DNA of 17,240 bases, taken from contig CACXHG010000255.1 of assembly GCA_902767355.1 (NCBI GenBank), forward strand, positions 1-17,240, in the 5' to 3' direction. How positions within the stretch are numbered: the stretch's first letter is position 1; the number at the start of each line of letters is the position of its first letter. This stretch comes from an uncultured Bacteroidia bacterium (lineage in GTDB: Bacteria > Bacteroidota > Bacteroidia > Bacteroidales > UBA932). A model generated the notes under the pieces. The model was not told the origin of the DNA. It saw nothing but the letters and a program-made list of their open reading frames with translations, and made no database searches. Of this stretch, positions 1 through 8,119 are shown one piece after another. Both the position numbers and the translations under genes were made by a program.

Positions 1-1313
1 GAGGCCGTGTAGCCGCCCTGGATGTCGCTGGCGGTCAGGCCCCAGCAGCGCTCGCCGTAGCCGTATTTGTTCTTGGGGTTCTTCACGCAGTAGCTGTAGT
101 TGATTTTGGCGTGGGCGCAATTCTGCTCCCAATAATCGGCGTATGCGTCCTTCAGATGGCGTGGATCCAGGCCCAGGAAAGAGTAGTGGGCGAAGAAAAG
201 CGGCCCGCCATAGTCGGGGCCCAGCGGCAGGGTGGTGCCGTAGAAAGCGCGGCCGTTGCGCACACTGGAGGCCCAGCCCTTGTCATATACATCCTTTGAT
301 ATGGGGTGGGTAGGCGATGACGCCGCCAGCACATAGACTATCAGCGCCTCGTTCCAGCCCTTTATCTGCATGTTCATCTGCCAGCCGTAGTCCGGCGACC
401 AGTGCCAGTAGAGCACATTCTGCCCGTCGCGGGTGAAATGGTCCCATTCCACCGCCTCCCAGAGGCTGGTGACGCCGCTGCGGATGGCGGTTTCGGTGGC
501 GTCAGCGCCGCTGAAATATGCCCGGAGCGTGAGCAGACCCTGCATCAGGAAGGCCGTCTCTACCAGGTCGGCGCCGTTATCGTAAGTGCTGAAAGCCCTG
601 GCCGCACCGCTGGTGCCGTCCAGCCAGTGGGAGAAAGCCCCGTGAAAGCGCTGCGCCTTGTCCTGCAGGAAATCTACCACCTTGAGGGCATGTGCTGCGC
701 CTTCTTCGCGGCTGATGAACCCGCGCTCGATGGCCATCGGGATGGTCATCAGGCCGAAGCCGCTGCCGCCGCTGGTCACCGTCTCGCCGCTGCCCAGCCG
801 CTCGCGCGCCAGGCCACTGACCGGGTGCGCATAGTCCCAGAAATATTTGAAGGTCTGCTGCTGCACCTTTGTCAGCAGCTCGTCGGTGGGAATGCGCGGG
901 AAGACCTCCTTGTCGTCTATCGGTTCCGGAACGGTGGTGAAATGGAAAATATAGTCCTCTACCAGCCGCAGGCCGAAAACCTGCCCCTCTAGAAAGGCCA
1001 ATGTGTAGGAATGTGAGTATGAGAGAGTGCCTGAGGGTTTGAGAATGACGGTATTGGCGTTTTCGCCCGCCGACACGGTGAATTCTCCGCCGTCGAAGAC
1101 AATCGATTCTGTGTCGGAAAGGTCAATGGGTTTGGAAAAAACCAGCCGGAAAACAACTCCGTCAACCGGGATGTTTTTAGCCACCTGGCGGTGCCTGACA
1201 GGGCTGCCGCACAGTTCGGCTTCCTGGAGTATTGCGGAGCTGATACTATCTTCCCTGGGCGTGTTGCAGCAGGACAGCACCAGTAATAAGGTCAGCAGAA
1301 GGTATTTTTTCAT
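1..1313 (-). CDS. GH144-type beta-1,2-glucanase lipoprotein with N-terminal Ig-like domain (3' end outside window)
   Basis: Likely surface endo-beta-1,2-glucanase. The frame reads from ATG at 1313 through 437 codons to the left edge without a stop, so the C-terminus is missing; compared with the paralogue at 6836-8119, about 110 residues are absent. Residues 1-15 are a lipoprotein signal (VLSC, Cys15), followed by acidic residues (ED at 21-22) that suggest surface export. Residues about 38-128 look like an SbsA/Big_5-type Ig-like domain. The catalytic part starts near 143 and contains TSGGSGFGLM, TYDNGADLVETAF, YWHWSPDYG, GWNEALIVYVLAASSP and DYGGPLFFAHYSFLGLDPR, all typical of the glucoamylase-like/GH144 fold. 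D245, D249 and E322 sit where the catalytic acidic residues of Chitinophaga GH144 are expected; this was judged from spacing, not from an alignment. It is the last visible gene of the PUL, 52 bases after the LamG gene, with a hairpin between them. Family membership is strong; exact substrate is inferred. Confidence 0.88.
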   Translation of the reverse strand, partial: MKKYLLLTLLLVLSCCNTPREDSISSAILQEAELCGSPVRHRQVAKNIPVDGVVFRLVFSKPIDLSDTESIVFDGGEFTVSAGENANTVILKPSGTLSYSHSYTLAFLEGQVFGLRLVEDYIFHFTTVPEPIDDKEVFPRIPTDELLTKVQQQTFKYFWDYAHPVSGLARERLGSGETVTSGGSGFGLMTIPMAIERGFISREEGAAHALKVVDFLQDKAQRFHGAFSHWLDGTSGAARAFSTYDNGADLVETAFLMQGLLTLRAYFSGADATETAIRSGVTSLWEAVEWDHFTRDGQNVLYWHWSPDYGWQMNMQIKGWNEALIVYVLAASSPTHPISKDVYDKGWASSVRNGRAFYGTTLPLGPDYGGPLFFAHYSFLGLDPRHLKDAYADYWEQNCAHAKINYSYCVKNPKNKYGYGERCWGLTASDIQGGYTA

Positions 1314-1321
1314 AATAGTAA

Positions 1322-1347
1322 CGGCAGGGAGATCCCTCCCCCTGCCG
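1322..1347 (-). other. Intergenic hairpin between LamG gene and GH144 gene
   Basis: CGGCAGGG and CCCTGCCG form a perfect 8-bp inverted repeat around a 10-base loop, within the 52-base gap and ending 8 bases before the GH144 start codon. A second fold uses GGGAG/CTCCC with a 4-base loop. No T-run follows on the minus strand, so this is not a standard intrinsic terminator. It could stabilise the 3' end of the upstream mRNA, partly attenuate transcription, or reduce translation of the downstream gene. The role is inferred; the inverted repeat is directly visible. Confidence 0.5.
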
Positions 1348-1365
1348 CCAAAACAAGTGTGTGAT

Positions 1366-2304
1366 TTATTCGGTCATGGCAGCCACCTCTGCATCGTAGA
1401 GAGCCTTGGCCTCTGCTGCGGTCAGACCGCGGCTGAACACGCGGATCTCGTCGACCTGACCATTCTCGAAGCCGCCGATCCACTCGTCTTTCCAGCCCCA
1501 GCCTTCTGCGTTGGTATATTTGACATCCCAGTTGCCAATCATTATCTGCTCGGCGTTGAGGAACTTAAGGTCACCGGCTTTAGCCTCTCCAAACAGGCAG
1601 TCAACCTCGTTTTCGGGGGTGATGTCGGCACCGTTCAGATAGCAGTGGAAAGTGGAGGTAACATTGTCGTAGCTATAGATGATGTGGTTCCAGCGGCCGG
1701 CGGGAGCCAGAGTGGGCCAGTTATAAGTCTTCACGCCATCTTCTTCTTTGAAAGAGTTGGTGGTTTTCCAAATGCCTGCAGGGAACTCTTTGGTTTCACC
1801 GGTCTCTTCATCCTTTTTCAATTCTTTGCCCTGGAACATAACCTTCCAAGTCAGGAAACCTGCACCTTTGTCGGTACGGTCGCAGCTCATTGCAAAGTTG
1901 CCCCAGCAACGGTCGTCGGTGCGGGTAATCTGGAATACCTGAGGCACGGGAACGCAGTCCCAGTCAATTTCGGCATGTTTAACCCACATGGAGATGGACA
2001 TAGCCTTCAGAGTCTTTATAGGGCTGTCAGCGGGGATATTGAAGCGCAGATAAGAGTCTTTTGTGCCCTGGTAGCATTTGTTCCTGCGGCCAGCCACAAA
2101 GTTGGCTTCTGTGCCGGCGCCCTGGCTGTCGAGAGTTAGGCCACCGATCTTCTCGGTAGCGTCATCAAGAGGGAAATAGGCAACAAGTGCATCTTCAGCC
2201 ACTTTTACACCGCCCTTGGAATCATCCTTTGCGGGCTTGTCAGAGCAAGAAACAGCGAAAACGGTTGCTGCAACAACAGCGAGAATTGCAAATACTTTTT
2301 TCAT
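1366..2304 (-). CDS. LamG/concanavalin-like lipoprotein, putative surface glycan-binding protein of the PUL
   Basis: 312 residues. The signal peptide ends in a lipobox (FAVSC, Cys20), and the next residues, SDKPAKDDSK, contain a K-D-D motif matching the Bacteroidetes lipoprotein export signal, so the protein is probably displayed on the cell surface. From about residue 38 to the end it resembles a LamG/Laminin_G_3 jellyroll: AYFPLDD at 42-48, MSISMWVKH at 102-110, GRWNHIIYSYDN at 203-214, FHCYLNG at 219-225, and the typical last strand QVDEIRVFSRGLTAAEAKALY at 283-303. No glycosidase motif is recognised. It lies between susD and the surface GH144 gene, where SusE/SusF-like or other surface glycan-binding proteins usually sit, and this position suggests it binds the target polysaccharide. 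Jellyrolls of this kind can also be enzymes, so a catalytic role is not excluded. Confidence 0.8.
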   Translation of the reverse strand: MKKVFAILAVVAATVFAVSCSDKPAKDDSKGGVKVAEDALVAYFPLDDATEKIGGLTLDSQGAGTEANFVAGRRNKCYQGTKDSYLRFNIPADSPIKTLKAMSISMWVKHAEIDWDCVPVPQVFQITRTDDRCWGNFAMSCDRTDKGAGFLTWKVMFQGKELKKDEETGETKEFPAGIWKTTNSFKEEDGVKTYNWPTLAPAGRWNHIIYSYDNVTSTFHCYLNGADITPENEVDCLFGEAKAGDLKFLNAEQIMIGNWDVKYTNAEGWGWKDEWIGGFENGQVDEIRVFSRGLTAAEAKALYDAEVAAMTE

Positions 2305-2341
2305 TGGTTGATTTGAATTAGTTGGTTAATATTAATGGTTA

Positions 2342-3817
2342 TTAGTAGTTATATCCGGGTGTTTCGGGAAGCGTCGGATTCAGCTTGCGCTGGGCGTCTG
2401 GGATGGGGAAGTGCTCGTGTTTGCCAGCCTTGAAGCCGAGTTTGCCAAGCACGGCCGGGGCCTTGCCGGTGCGAACAAGATCAAAGAAACGGTTCTCTTC
2501 CATAGCGAGTTCTGCGCGGCGCTCGTCAAGGATATTGTCCAAAGTTGCCTCTGCGGGCTCCAAACCGGCACGCTCACGCACCATATTAAATGCATCGTAG
2601 GCAGAAATCTCACCTTCTTCGGCTCCGTTTGCAACAGCCTCGGCATAAATCAGCAGAATCTCGGCATAGCGGATGATGCGCATATTGTAGTCAAAACCAT
2701 AGCCGTTGTATGACCAGAGGTTGTAGGAAGACGGTGTATAGACCTTGCCGTTGTAGTAAGGGTTGGGGCAAGAGGCGAGTATCTCGTCGCCCTCCGGCGT
2801 GGTGCTTCCGCTGCGAAGGATGGTGGCATCCAGCCGTGCCTGGTCGCCGCGGGCGGTGAGCCAGTCCACAAGCTCCTGGCTGGGCACCTTGAATCCCCAC
2901 CCCTGCATATTGGACGGCTGGTTGTTGCGGGGTCCTTGTATGAAGGCGTAATAGCACAAAGGTGCGTCACCGCTGCTCTGGCCAAGCGAAGAAGCCTGAA
3001 TCTCCATCAGGGATTCGGGGCTGTTTTCATTTTCCATAGAGAAGACGTCGCGCAGCACCGGAACCAGGGAGAAGCGCCGGCTGCGGATAATCATATCTGC
3101 CTCGGAGGCGGCAGTTGCCCAGTCTTTGCGGTACAGGGCTACCTTGCTCTTGAGGGCGCGTGCGGTATAGACGGTAAACCGTCCCGTTTCTTTCTTCGGA
3201 TAGCTCTCGGGCAGGACGGCAATGGCATCCTGAAGGTCGGTGTAGATGAACTGATAAACGTCGGCCTCGGATTTTGCGGGGTTGGAGGCCAGCTCTTCTG
3301 CAGTCATCATTCTGTCCACGATGGGCACGGAGCCAAACATCCTCACCAGATTGAAATAGGCCCAGGCACGGATGACCTTTGCTTCGCCGGCACACTGGCG
3401 GCAATAGGCCTTGTTTTCGGCGGTAGTCATATTCTTCTCGAACTCCTCAGTCTCTTTGATGGCGTGATTGGCGGCCGATGCAATGTCGTAGAATTTGGTC
3501 CACATCTGGTTGATGAGGGTGTTGGTGGCGCCATAAGAGAAATTGTCCATCTCACCGGCGGTGGCGGCAGCATCGGAAGGGGTGGAACCCTTGTCGGCGT
3601 CGTCGCAGGGCATTTCCAGCACGGAGACATAGGCAAAGGCGTCGCCCTCGCTCAGGCGCAGGGTAGCGTATGCGGCGCTGACGCTCTGGAAGATGAGCTC
3701 GCTCTTGCTGTAGTCGGTGCCGCTGGTGGGCATGGTGGCTTCGGTGCGGATATCCAGGAAATCGGCACAGGAGGCAAGCAGGGCTATGGTCAAAAATGTA
3801 TAGATAATCTTTTTCAT
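2342..3817 (-). CDS. susD-like: SusD/RagB family starch-binding-like outer membrane lipoprotein
   Basis: 491 residues, a usual length for the family. SusD proteins are surface lipoproteins that form a hinged lid over the SusC transporter and capture oligosaccharides. The N-terminus has a lipobox (LLASC, Cys17) followed by ADFLD, the common SusD start. The TPR-like region contains RAWAYFNLVRMFGSVPIVDR at 150-169, and the C-terminal SusD signature is present: ERRAELAMEENRFFDLVR at 432-449 and IPDAQRKLNP at about 474-483, ending PETPGYNY. It starts 12 bases after the susC stop, which supports one transcript, and the LamG gene follows after 37 bases. The glycan bound is inferred from the neighbouring enzymes, not from this sequence. 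Confidence 0.96.
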   Translation of the reverse strand: MKKIIYTFLTIALLASCADFLDIRTEATMPTSGTDYSKSELIFQSVSAAYATLRLSEGDAFAYVSVLEMPCDDADKGSTPSDAAATAGEMDNFSYGATNTLINQMWTKFYDIASAANHAIKETEEFEKNMTTAENKAYCRQCAGEAKVIRAWAYFNLVRMFGSVPIVDRMMTAEELASNPAKSEADVYQFIYTDLQDAIAVLPESYPKKETGRFTVYTARALKSKVALYRKDWATAASEADMIIRSRRFSLVPVLRDVFSMENENSPESLMEIQASSLGQSSGDAPLCYYAFIQGPRNNQPSNMQGWGFKVPSQELVDWLTARGDQARLDATILRSGSTTPEGDEILASCPNPYYNGKVYTPSSYNLWSYNGYGFDYNMRIIRYAEILLIYAEAVANGAEEGEISAYDAFNMVRERAGLEPAEATLDNILDERRAELAMEENRFFDLVRTGKAPAVLGKLGFKAGKHEHFPIPDAQRKLNPTLPETPGYNY

Positions 3818-3829
3818 AATGCTCCGGTT

Positions 3830-6820
3830 TTAGAAGTTAAGATTGATACCGGCCGTCCAGATGGACTGCATGGGATAAACGCTGCTGTCTATGCCGCTCT
3901 CGATGGGAGAACCGCCGATTTCTGTGGTGAAACCGTGATAGCCGAACAGCGACAGGGGGCGCTGGGCGGAGAGATATGCCCTCAGGCTCTTCACGCCCGG
4001 AATATTCTTGAAGGTATAGCCCACCTGAACGTTCTGGATGCGGAAGAACGAACCATCTTCTACAAAGAACTCGTTGGACTGCTGGATGAAGTTGGTGCCG
4101 TAGGCTTCGGCAGAAGGATAGCTTGTCTCCTTGTTTTCCTTGGTCCAGCGGTGATTGTAGAAATCAAGGTCGTAGTTTCCTTCAGGGAATACGCTGCGGT
4201 TCATACGCTTGCGGTTCAGGATCTTGTTGCCTATCTGGGCGTTGAGCAGCATAGAGGCGTCCCAGCCGCGCCAGGTCACGGAAGCGTTCAGGCCAAGTAT
4301 GAGCCAGGGGATGGGGGCTCCCAGGAATGTGCGGTCCTTGTCGTTGATTTCGTTGTTGCCGTCAAGGTCTTTGTATTTGAAAAAGCCGGCATCTTTGATA
4401 GTCTGGGTCACAGGGTCCTTAAGGGCGTCTTTCTCGGAGGCGTAAACGCCGTCGATCTTGTAGCCCCAGAATGCTCCGATAGGGTATCCCTCGCGTGTGG
4501 ATGTGCTGTAAACGCCGTTGACGGCAGCACCGGGAATCTCGTCGCGCCCCTTGAGCTCCAGCACCTTGTTGCTGATGGTGGTGGCGTTGAAGTTGAGACC
4601 ATAACCGAAGTCGCCCACCTGGTCGGCCCAGTTGAGAGCCAGCTCCACGCCCTGGTTAAGGACTTTGCCGTTGTTTGCCAGCAGGGTGGCGGTGCCGCCG
4701 CCGGTGGCGATGGGGGCGTAGAACACTACGTTGTCGGTGGTACGGTGGTAATAATCAATCTCGGCACTGAGGCGGTTCTTGCAGAACGCCATATCAAAGC
4801 CGACGTTGAACTCGGTGACTACCTCCCAGCGGAGTTCATTCTGGAAAACCGTCTGGGCGCCGACACCGTCAATCACATTGTCGTCGCCGAAGACGCCGGA
4901 GGCACCGACACCGGAAGCTCCCACGATAAGAGTGGAGTTTGCGGGGACATTGTCGTTGCCAAGCATACCCCAGCTGGCGCGCATCTTCAAAAAGTCAAAG
5001 GTTGTCTGGCTGGCCGTAAATCCTTCGTTGGAGATGTTCCAGCCCAGACCCAGAGAGGGGAAGAAGCCCCACTTCTGCTGGTATTTGGAGCTGCCGTCGG
5101 CGCGGAAGGTCAGGGTTGCCAGATATTTGTCGGCGTGGTTGAAAGTAGCCCTGGTGAAGGCGGACAGGCCATGATATCTGCTGGCTGCGTCCAGTGCCTG
5201 GCGGTTCTTGTAAGAGCCGTTCACCAGATAGCGGGAGGCGTCGTCAAAGTCGGGAACACTGTATGCAATTCCGGTCAAAGAACTGTTGTACTGCCAGCGG
5301 GTGGACTGGCCCAACATCACCGACCAGGAGTTGAGCCCCTTGCTTCCGTTGTAGGTGAGGACGTTGTCCAAAATCTGATATAAGGCATATCCGAAAGTCT
5401 TGCTAAGGCTGCTGATATTGGACCCCTGGCTGCCTCCGACATAGTTTTCAGGAGTGTAATTCTGATTGTCGTAGAAGTCGAAATCGAGGTTGTACGAGGT
5501 CTTGAACTTCAGAACGTCCGGGATAATCGTGAAATCGGCATATACGGAGAAGACGTCCTTGAGGCCGGTGCCGCGGCTGCGGTGGTAAAACGCATTGGCC
5601 ACGGGATTGCCATAGGCGTTGGGGAAGCCGTAGAGCTGGGGAGAGTCAAACTTCTCCGGGTAGGCGACCGCATTGGCTTCGTTGTAAATGTTATACACCG
5701 GAGGATTCACGAATGCCTGAGAGTAAACGCCTGAGTCGGCATTGTTCTGCCATGAGCGGGACAGCACATTGTTGACCCCGACAGTGAGCCAGTCGGTGGT
5801 TTTCTGGTCCAGCCGGAAGCGGAAGTTCAGACGGTTGTAGTCGTTCTTGGCGTAGTTCATGATACCGTCCTGATAGAAATAACTCAGGCCGACGGAGTAA
5901 TTGGTGCCCTCGTTGGCACCCGAAAGGTCCAGCGAGTGGCTGTGGGTCAGGGCGGGATGAACCAGAGAAGCATACCAGTCGGTGTCGCCGGGATAGTCGG
6001 CTGCGCTGACGGGAGTATAACCAATGGTGTTTGCGTTGGCCTCGTTCATAAGCTGGACATACTGCTCCGTGTTGGTGAGTTTCATGATGTGGGTGGGTGT
6101 CTGCACGCCGGCATAGCCCTCGTAGGCCACGTTCACGTGTCCGTGAGTTCCCTTGCGGGTGGTCACCAGCACCACGCCGTTGGCGGCGCGTACGCCGTAG
6201 ATGGCAGACGCCGAGGCGTCCTTGAGCACGGTGAGCGATTCGATGTCATTTCCGGAGAGGAAGTCGATGTTGTCCACGAACACGCCGTCCACAACATAGA
6301 GCGGGTTGGCATAGTCGCCGATTGAGCCCACGCCGCGGATTTTAACGGCCGGACCGGCGCCGGGGGCGCCGCTCTGAATCACCTGAACGCCGCTCATCAT
6401 ACCCTGCAGTGCACTCATGGGGTTGGCTGAAACCTGTTTTGCAAGCTCGCCGCCCTTGACGGTCACGATGGGCGCCGTGAGGTCCTTGGACTTCTGGGTG
6501 CCGTAGCCCACGACCACGACTTCGTCCAGGAAATTGACGTCCTCTTTGAGAAGGATGTTGGCGGGGAAGTCCTTGGCGGCGAAGGTCTGGCTGGCATAGC
6601 CGATGCAGCTGACCTCCACCGGAGCTTCGGGCCCCGACACTGTGAGGGTGAAGCTGCCGTCAAAGTCGGTGGAGGTGCCGTTGGATGTGCCGGCCTCCAT
6701 CACGGTGGCGCCGATAACCGGCCCCAGCTCGTCTGCGATGACGCCCCTGACCAGATACTGTGCCTGCGCACCCAGCGCAAACCCCAGTATCATAAGTGTT
6801 GTAAGGAGAATTCTTTTCAT
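3830..6820 (-). CDS. susC-like: SusC/RagA family TonB-linked outer membrane transporter
   Basis: 996 residues. It imports oligosaccharides across the outer membrane using TonB energy. The signal peptide is residues 1-20 (ALGAQA). A carboxypeptidase regulatory-like domain follows at about 22-95 (GVIADELGPVIGATV, TDFDGSFTL), then the SusC-linking motif DEVVVVGYGTQ at 99-109. The TonB plug covers about 113-223 and ends in the family signature DASASAIYGVRAANGVVLVTT at 201-221. The remainder is the beta-barrel, closing with AGINLNF and a terminal Phe. No N-terminal STN domain is present, so direct anti-sigma/ECF signalling through this protein is unlikely. The gene starts 15 bases after the upstream GH144 stop. 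The family call is very secure; a beta-1,2-gluco-oligosaccharide cargo is inferred from the operon. Confidence 0.97.
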   Translation of the reverse strand: MKRILLTTLMILGFALGAQAQYLVRGVIADELGPVIGATVMEAGTSNGTSTDFDGSFTLTVSGPEAPVEVSCIGYASQTFAAKDFPANILLKEDVNFLDEVVVVGYGTQKSKDLTAPIVTVKGGELAKQVSANPMSALQGMMSGVQVIQSGAPGAGPAVKIRGVGSIGDYANPLYVVDGVFVDNIDFLSGNDIESLTVLKDASASAIYGVRAANGVVLVTTRKGTHGHVNVAYEGYAGVQTPTHIMKLTNTEQYVQLMNEANANTIGYTPVSAADYPGDTDWYASLVHPALTHSHSLDLSGANEGTNYSVGLSYFYQDGIMNYAKNDYNRLNFRFRLDQKTTDWLTVGVNNVLSRSWQNNADSGVYSQAFVNPPVYNIYNEANAVAYPEKFDSPQLYGFPNAYGNPVANAFYHRSRGTGLKDVFSVYADFTIIPDVLKFKTSYNLDFDFYDNQNYTPENYVGGSQGSNISSLSKTFGYALYQILDNVLTYNGSKGLNSWSVMLGQSTRWQYNSSLTGIAYSVPDFDDASRYLVNGSYKNRQALDAASRYHGLSAFTRATFNHADKYLATLTFRADGSSKYQQKWGFFPSLGLGWNISNEGFTASQTTFDFLKMRASWGMLGNDNVPANSTLIVGASGVGASGVFGDDNVIDGVGAQTVFQNELRWEVVTEFNVGFDMAFCKNRLSAEIDYYHRTTDNVVFYAPIATGGGTATLLANNGKVLNQGVELALNWADQVGDFGYGLNFNATTISNKVLELKGRDEIPGAAVNGVYSTSTREGYPIGAFWGYKIDGVYASEKDALKDPVTQTIKDAGFFKYKDLDGNNEINDKDRTFLGAPIPWLILGLNASVTWRGWDASMLLNAQIGNKILNRKRMNRSVFPEGNYDLDFYNHRWTKENKETSYPSAEAYGTNFIQQSNEFFVEDGSFFRIQNVQVGYTFKNIPGVKSLRAYLSAQRPLSLFGYHGFTTEIGGSPIESGIDSSVYPMQSIWTAGINLNF

Positions 6821-6835
6821 TTGACAGGTTTAATA

Positions 6836-8119
6836 TTAGTCGTTGTTGTAGTAAAAACCGAGTTTGTCAAGTCCGGTCTGGATTTCGGGGCAGCTGCCGA
6901 ACAGGTCCCAGATAAGGCCGCTGCGGTAATTCTCTATCATCACCGCTTCGGGGCCCTGGTCTATGGCCAGATAGTGCTCCAGCACCTGCTGCTCTTCCGG
7001 AAGGGTGTAGTTGACGGCGTCGTAAAAGCCGTAGGGGCCCCAGGTGCGCGGGTCCTTGAAGAGCCTGCGTATCACGGCCATGCTCTCTTCGGGCGTATAA
7101 ACTATCGAGGAAATGGCGGCGGTGGGGCTCACGGTGCCGTTCTCCTCGGGCGTGCCGGGATAGTGGCCGGCATAGCCCAGCAGGGCGTCGTCGCTGCTGG
7201 TAAAGCCCCAGAAGTCCTCGCCCAGCTGCTTTTCGGGGTGGTCCATCGCGTAGGCGCGGTGAATCAGGCAGTGGTTGCGGTTGCGCTCGTAGTAGTCGGT
7301 GTGGCCGTCGGAAAGGCCGCGGGGGTCCAGGCCCAGGAAGGAATAGTGGGTGAAGAAGAGCGGCCCGCCGTAGTCCATGCCTATGGTCAGCGGTATGCCG
7401 TAGTACTCTTTGCCGTTATAATAATAAGAGCTGGTCTTGTAAGAGGCCTCGTAGCACTCTTTGCTGATGGGGTAGGTGGGCGAAGACGCTGCCAGGATGT
7501 AGGTTATAAGCGTCTCGTCATAGCCGCGGATGCGGTGGTTCATCTTGAAGTCGTAGTTCTTGGACCAGTGCCAGTAGAGGCTGTCGGTGGCCTGGGTGTA
7601 CCAGTTCCACTCTATGCCTCGCCAGAGGCTGTCGCAGCGGCTGCGAAGGCTTTCGCTGGATGTCCACTGGCGGGTGGTGAGTATGCCGGCGGTCAGAAAG
7701 GCCGTCTCTACCAGGTCGCCGCCGTCGTCATAGCGGCTGAAGGGGTAGGCCTGGCCGCTGTCGCCGTCGTACCAATGGGCCCATGCGCCGTGAAAGCGCT
7801 CCAGGCGCTCCAGGCTGCCGATAATCTTTTCCAGGCGCTGCTCGCCCTCTTCGCGGGGGAAGTAGCCGCGCTCGGCGCCGGCGATAATGGCCATCATCCC
7901 GAAGCCGGTGCCGCCGGTGGTCACGATGTTGCCGTGGACGTCCTCGTTGCGCTCGCGGGCCATGCCGGTGTTGGGCTCTGCGAATTCGGTGAAATATTTG
8001 ATGGTGGCCTGCTCGATTTTATCCAGCAGGGCTTCGTCGCTTTCGGCTTTTGGCGTGCAGCCTGCCGATGTCAGGGCCAGCACAAGTGCCAGCGCCAGGC
8101 TGTATAGGGAAGCTTTCAT
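6836..8119 (-). CDS. GH144-type endo-beta-1,2-glucanase lipoprotein
   Basis: 427 residues, essentially a signal peptide plus one glucoamylase-like (PF10091/GH144) domain. The lipobox is SAGC (Cys21), followed by TPKAESDE. Characteristic motifs are TTGGTGFGMM at 67-76, SRYDDGGDLVETAFL at 128-142, YWHWSKNYDF at 182-191, GYDETLITYILAASSP at 199-214, DYGGPLFFTHYSFLGLDPR at 249-267 and DQGPEAVMIENYRSGLIW at 387-404. D131, D135 and E202 are candidates for the catalytic acidic residues. Its ATG overlaps the TGA of the upstream GH3 gene (ATGA, 8116-8119), so the two are probably translationally coupled. Together they suggest endo-cleavage followed by glucose release. It is clearly homologous to the left-edge GH144 but lacks the Ig-like domain. 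Family certain; activity on beta-1,2-glucan probable, since not every member of this fold has been tested. Confidence 0.92.
   Translation of the reverse strand: MKASLYSLALALVLALTSAGCTPKAESDEALLDKIEQATIKYFTEFAEPNTGMARERNEDVHGNIVTTGGTGFGMMAIIAGAERGYFPREEGEQRLEKIIGSLERLERFHGAWAHWYDGDSGQAYPFSRYDDGGDLVETAFLTAGILTTRQWTSSESLRSRCDSLWRGIEWNWYTQATDSLYWHWSKNYDFKMNHRIRGYDETLITYILAASSPTYPISKECYEASYKTSSYYYNGKEYYGIPLTIGMDYGGPLFFTHYSFLGLDPRGLSDGHTDYYERNRNHCLIHRAYAMDHPEKQLGEDFWGFTSSDDALLGYAGHYPGTPEENGTVSPTAAISSIVYTPEESMAVIRRLFKDPRTWGPYGFYDAVNYTLPEEQQVLEHYLAIDQGPEAVMIENYRSGLIWDLFGSCPEIQTGLDKLGFYYNND

Noticed and set aside
2936..5383. 815-codon plus-strand open frame across susD and susC
   Set aside because: Antisense to two secure genes; low-complexity Gly/Val/Ala-rich product with no recognisable family, caused by GC-rich codon use on the other strand.
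165..7377. Similar DNA near 165-216 and 7331-7377 as a mobile or recombination repeat
   Set aside because: Both segments encode the same conserved GH144 motif (DYGGPLFF...SFLGLDPR), so homologous coding sequence explains the match; no terminal repeats or transposase are present.
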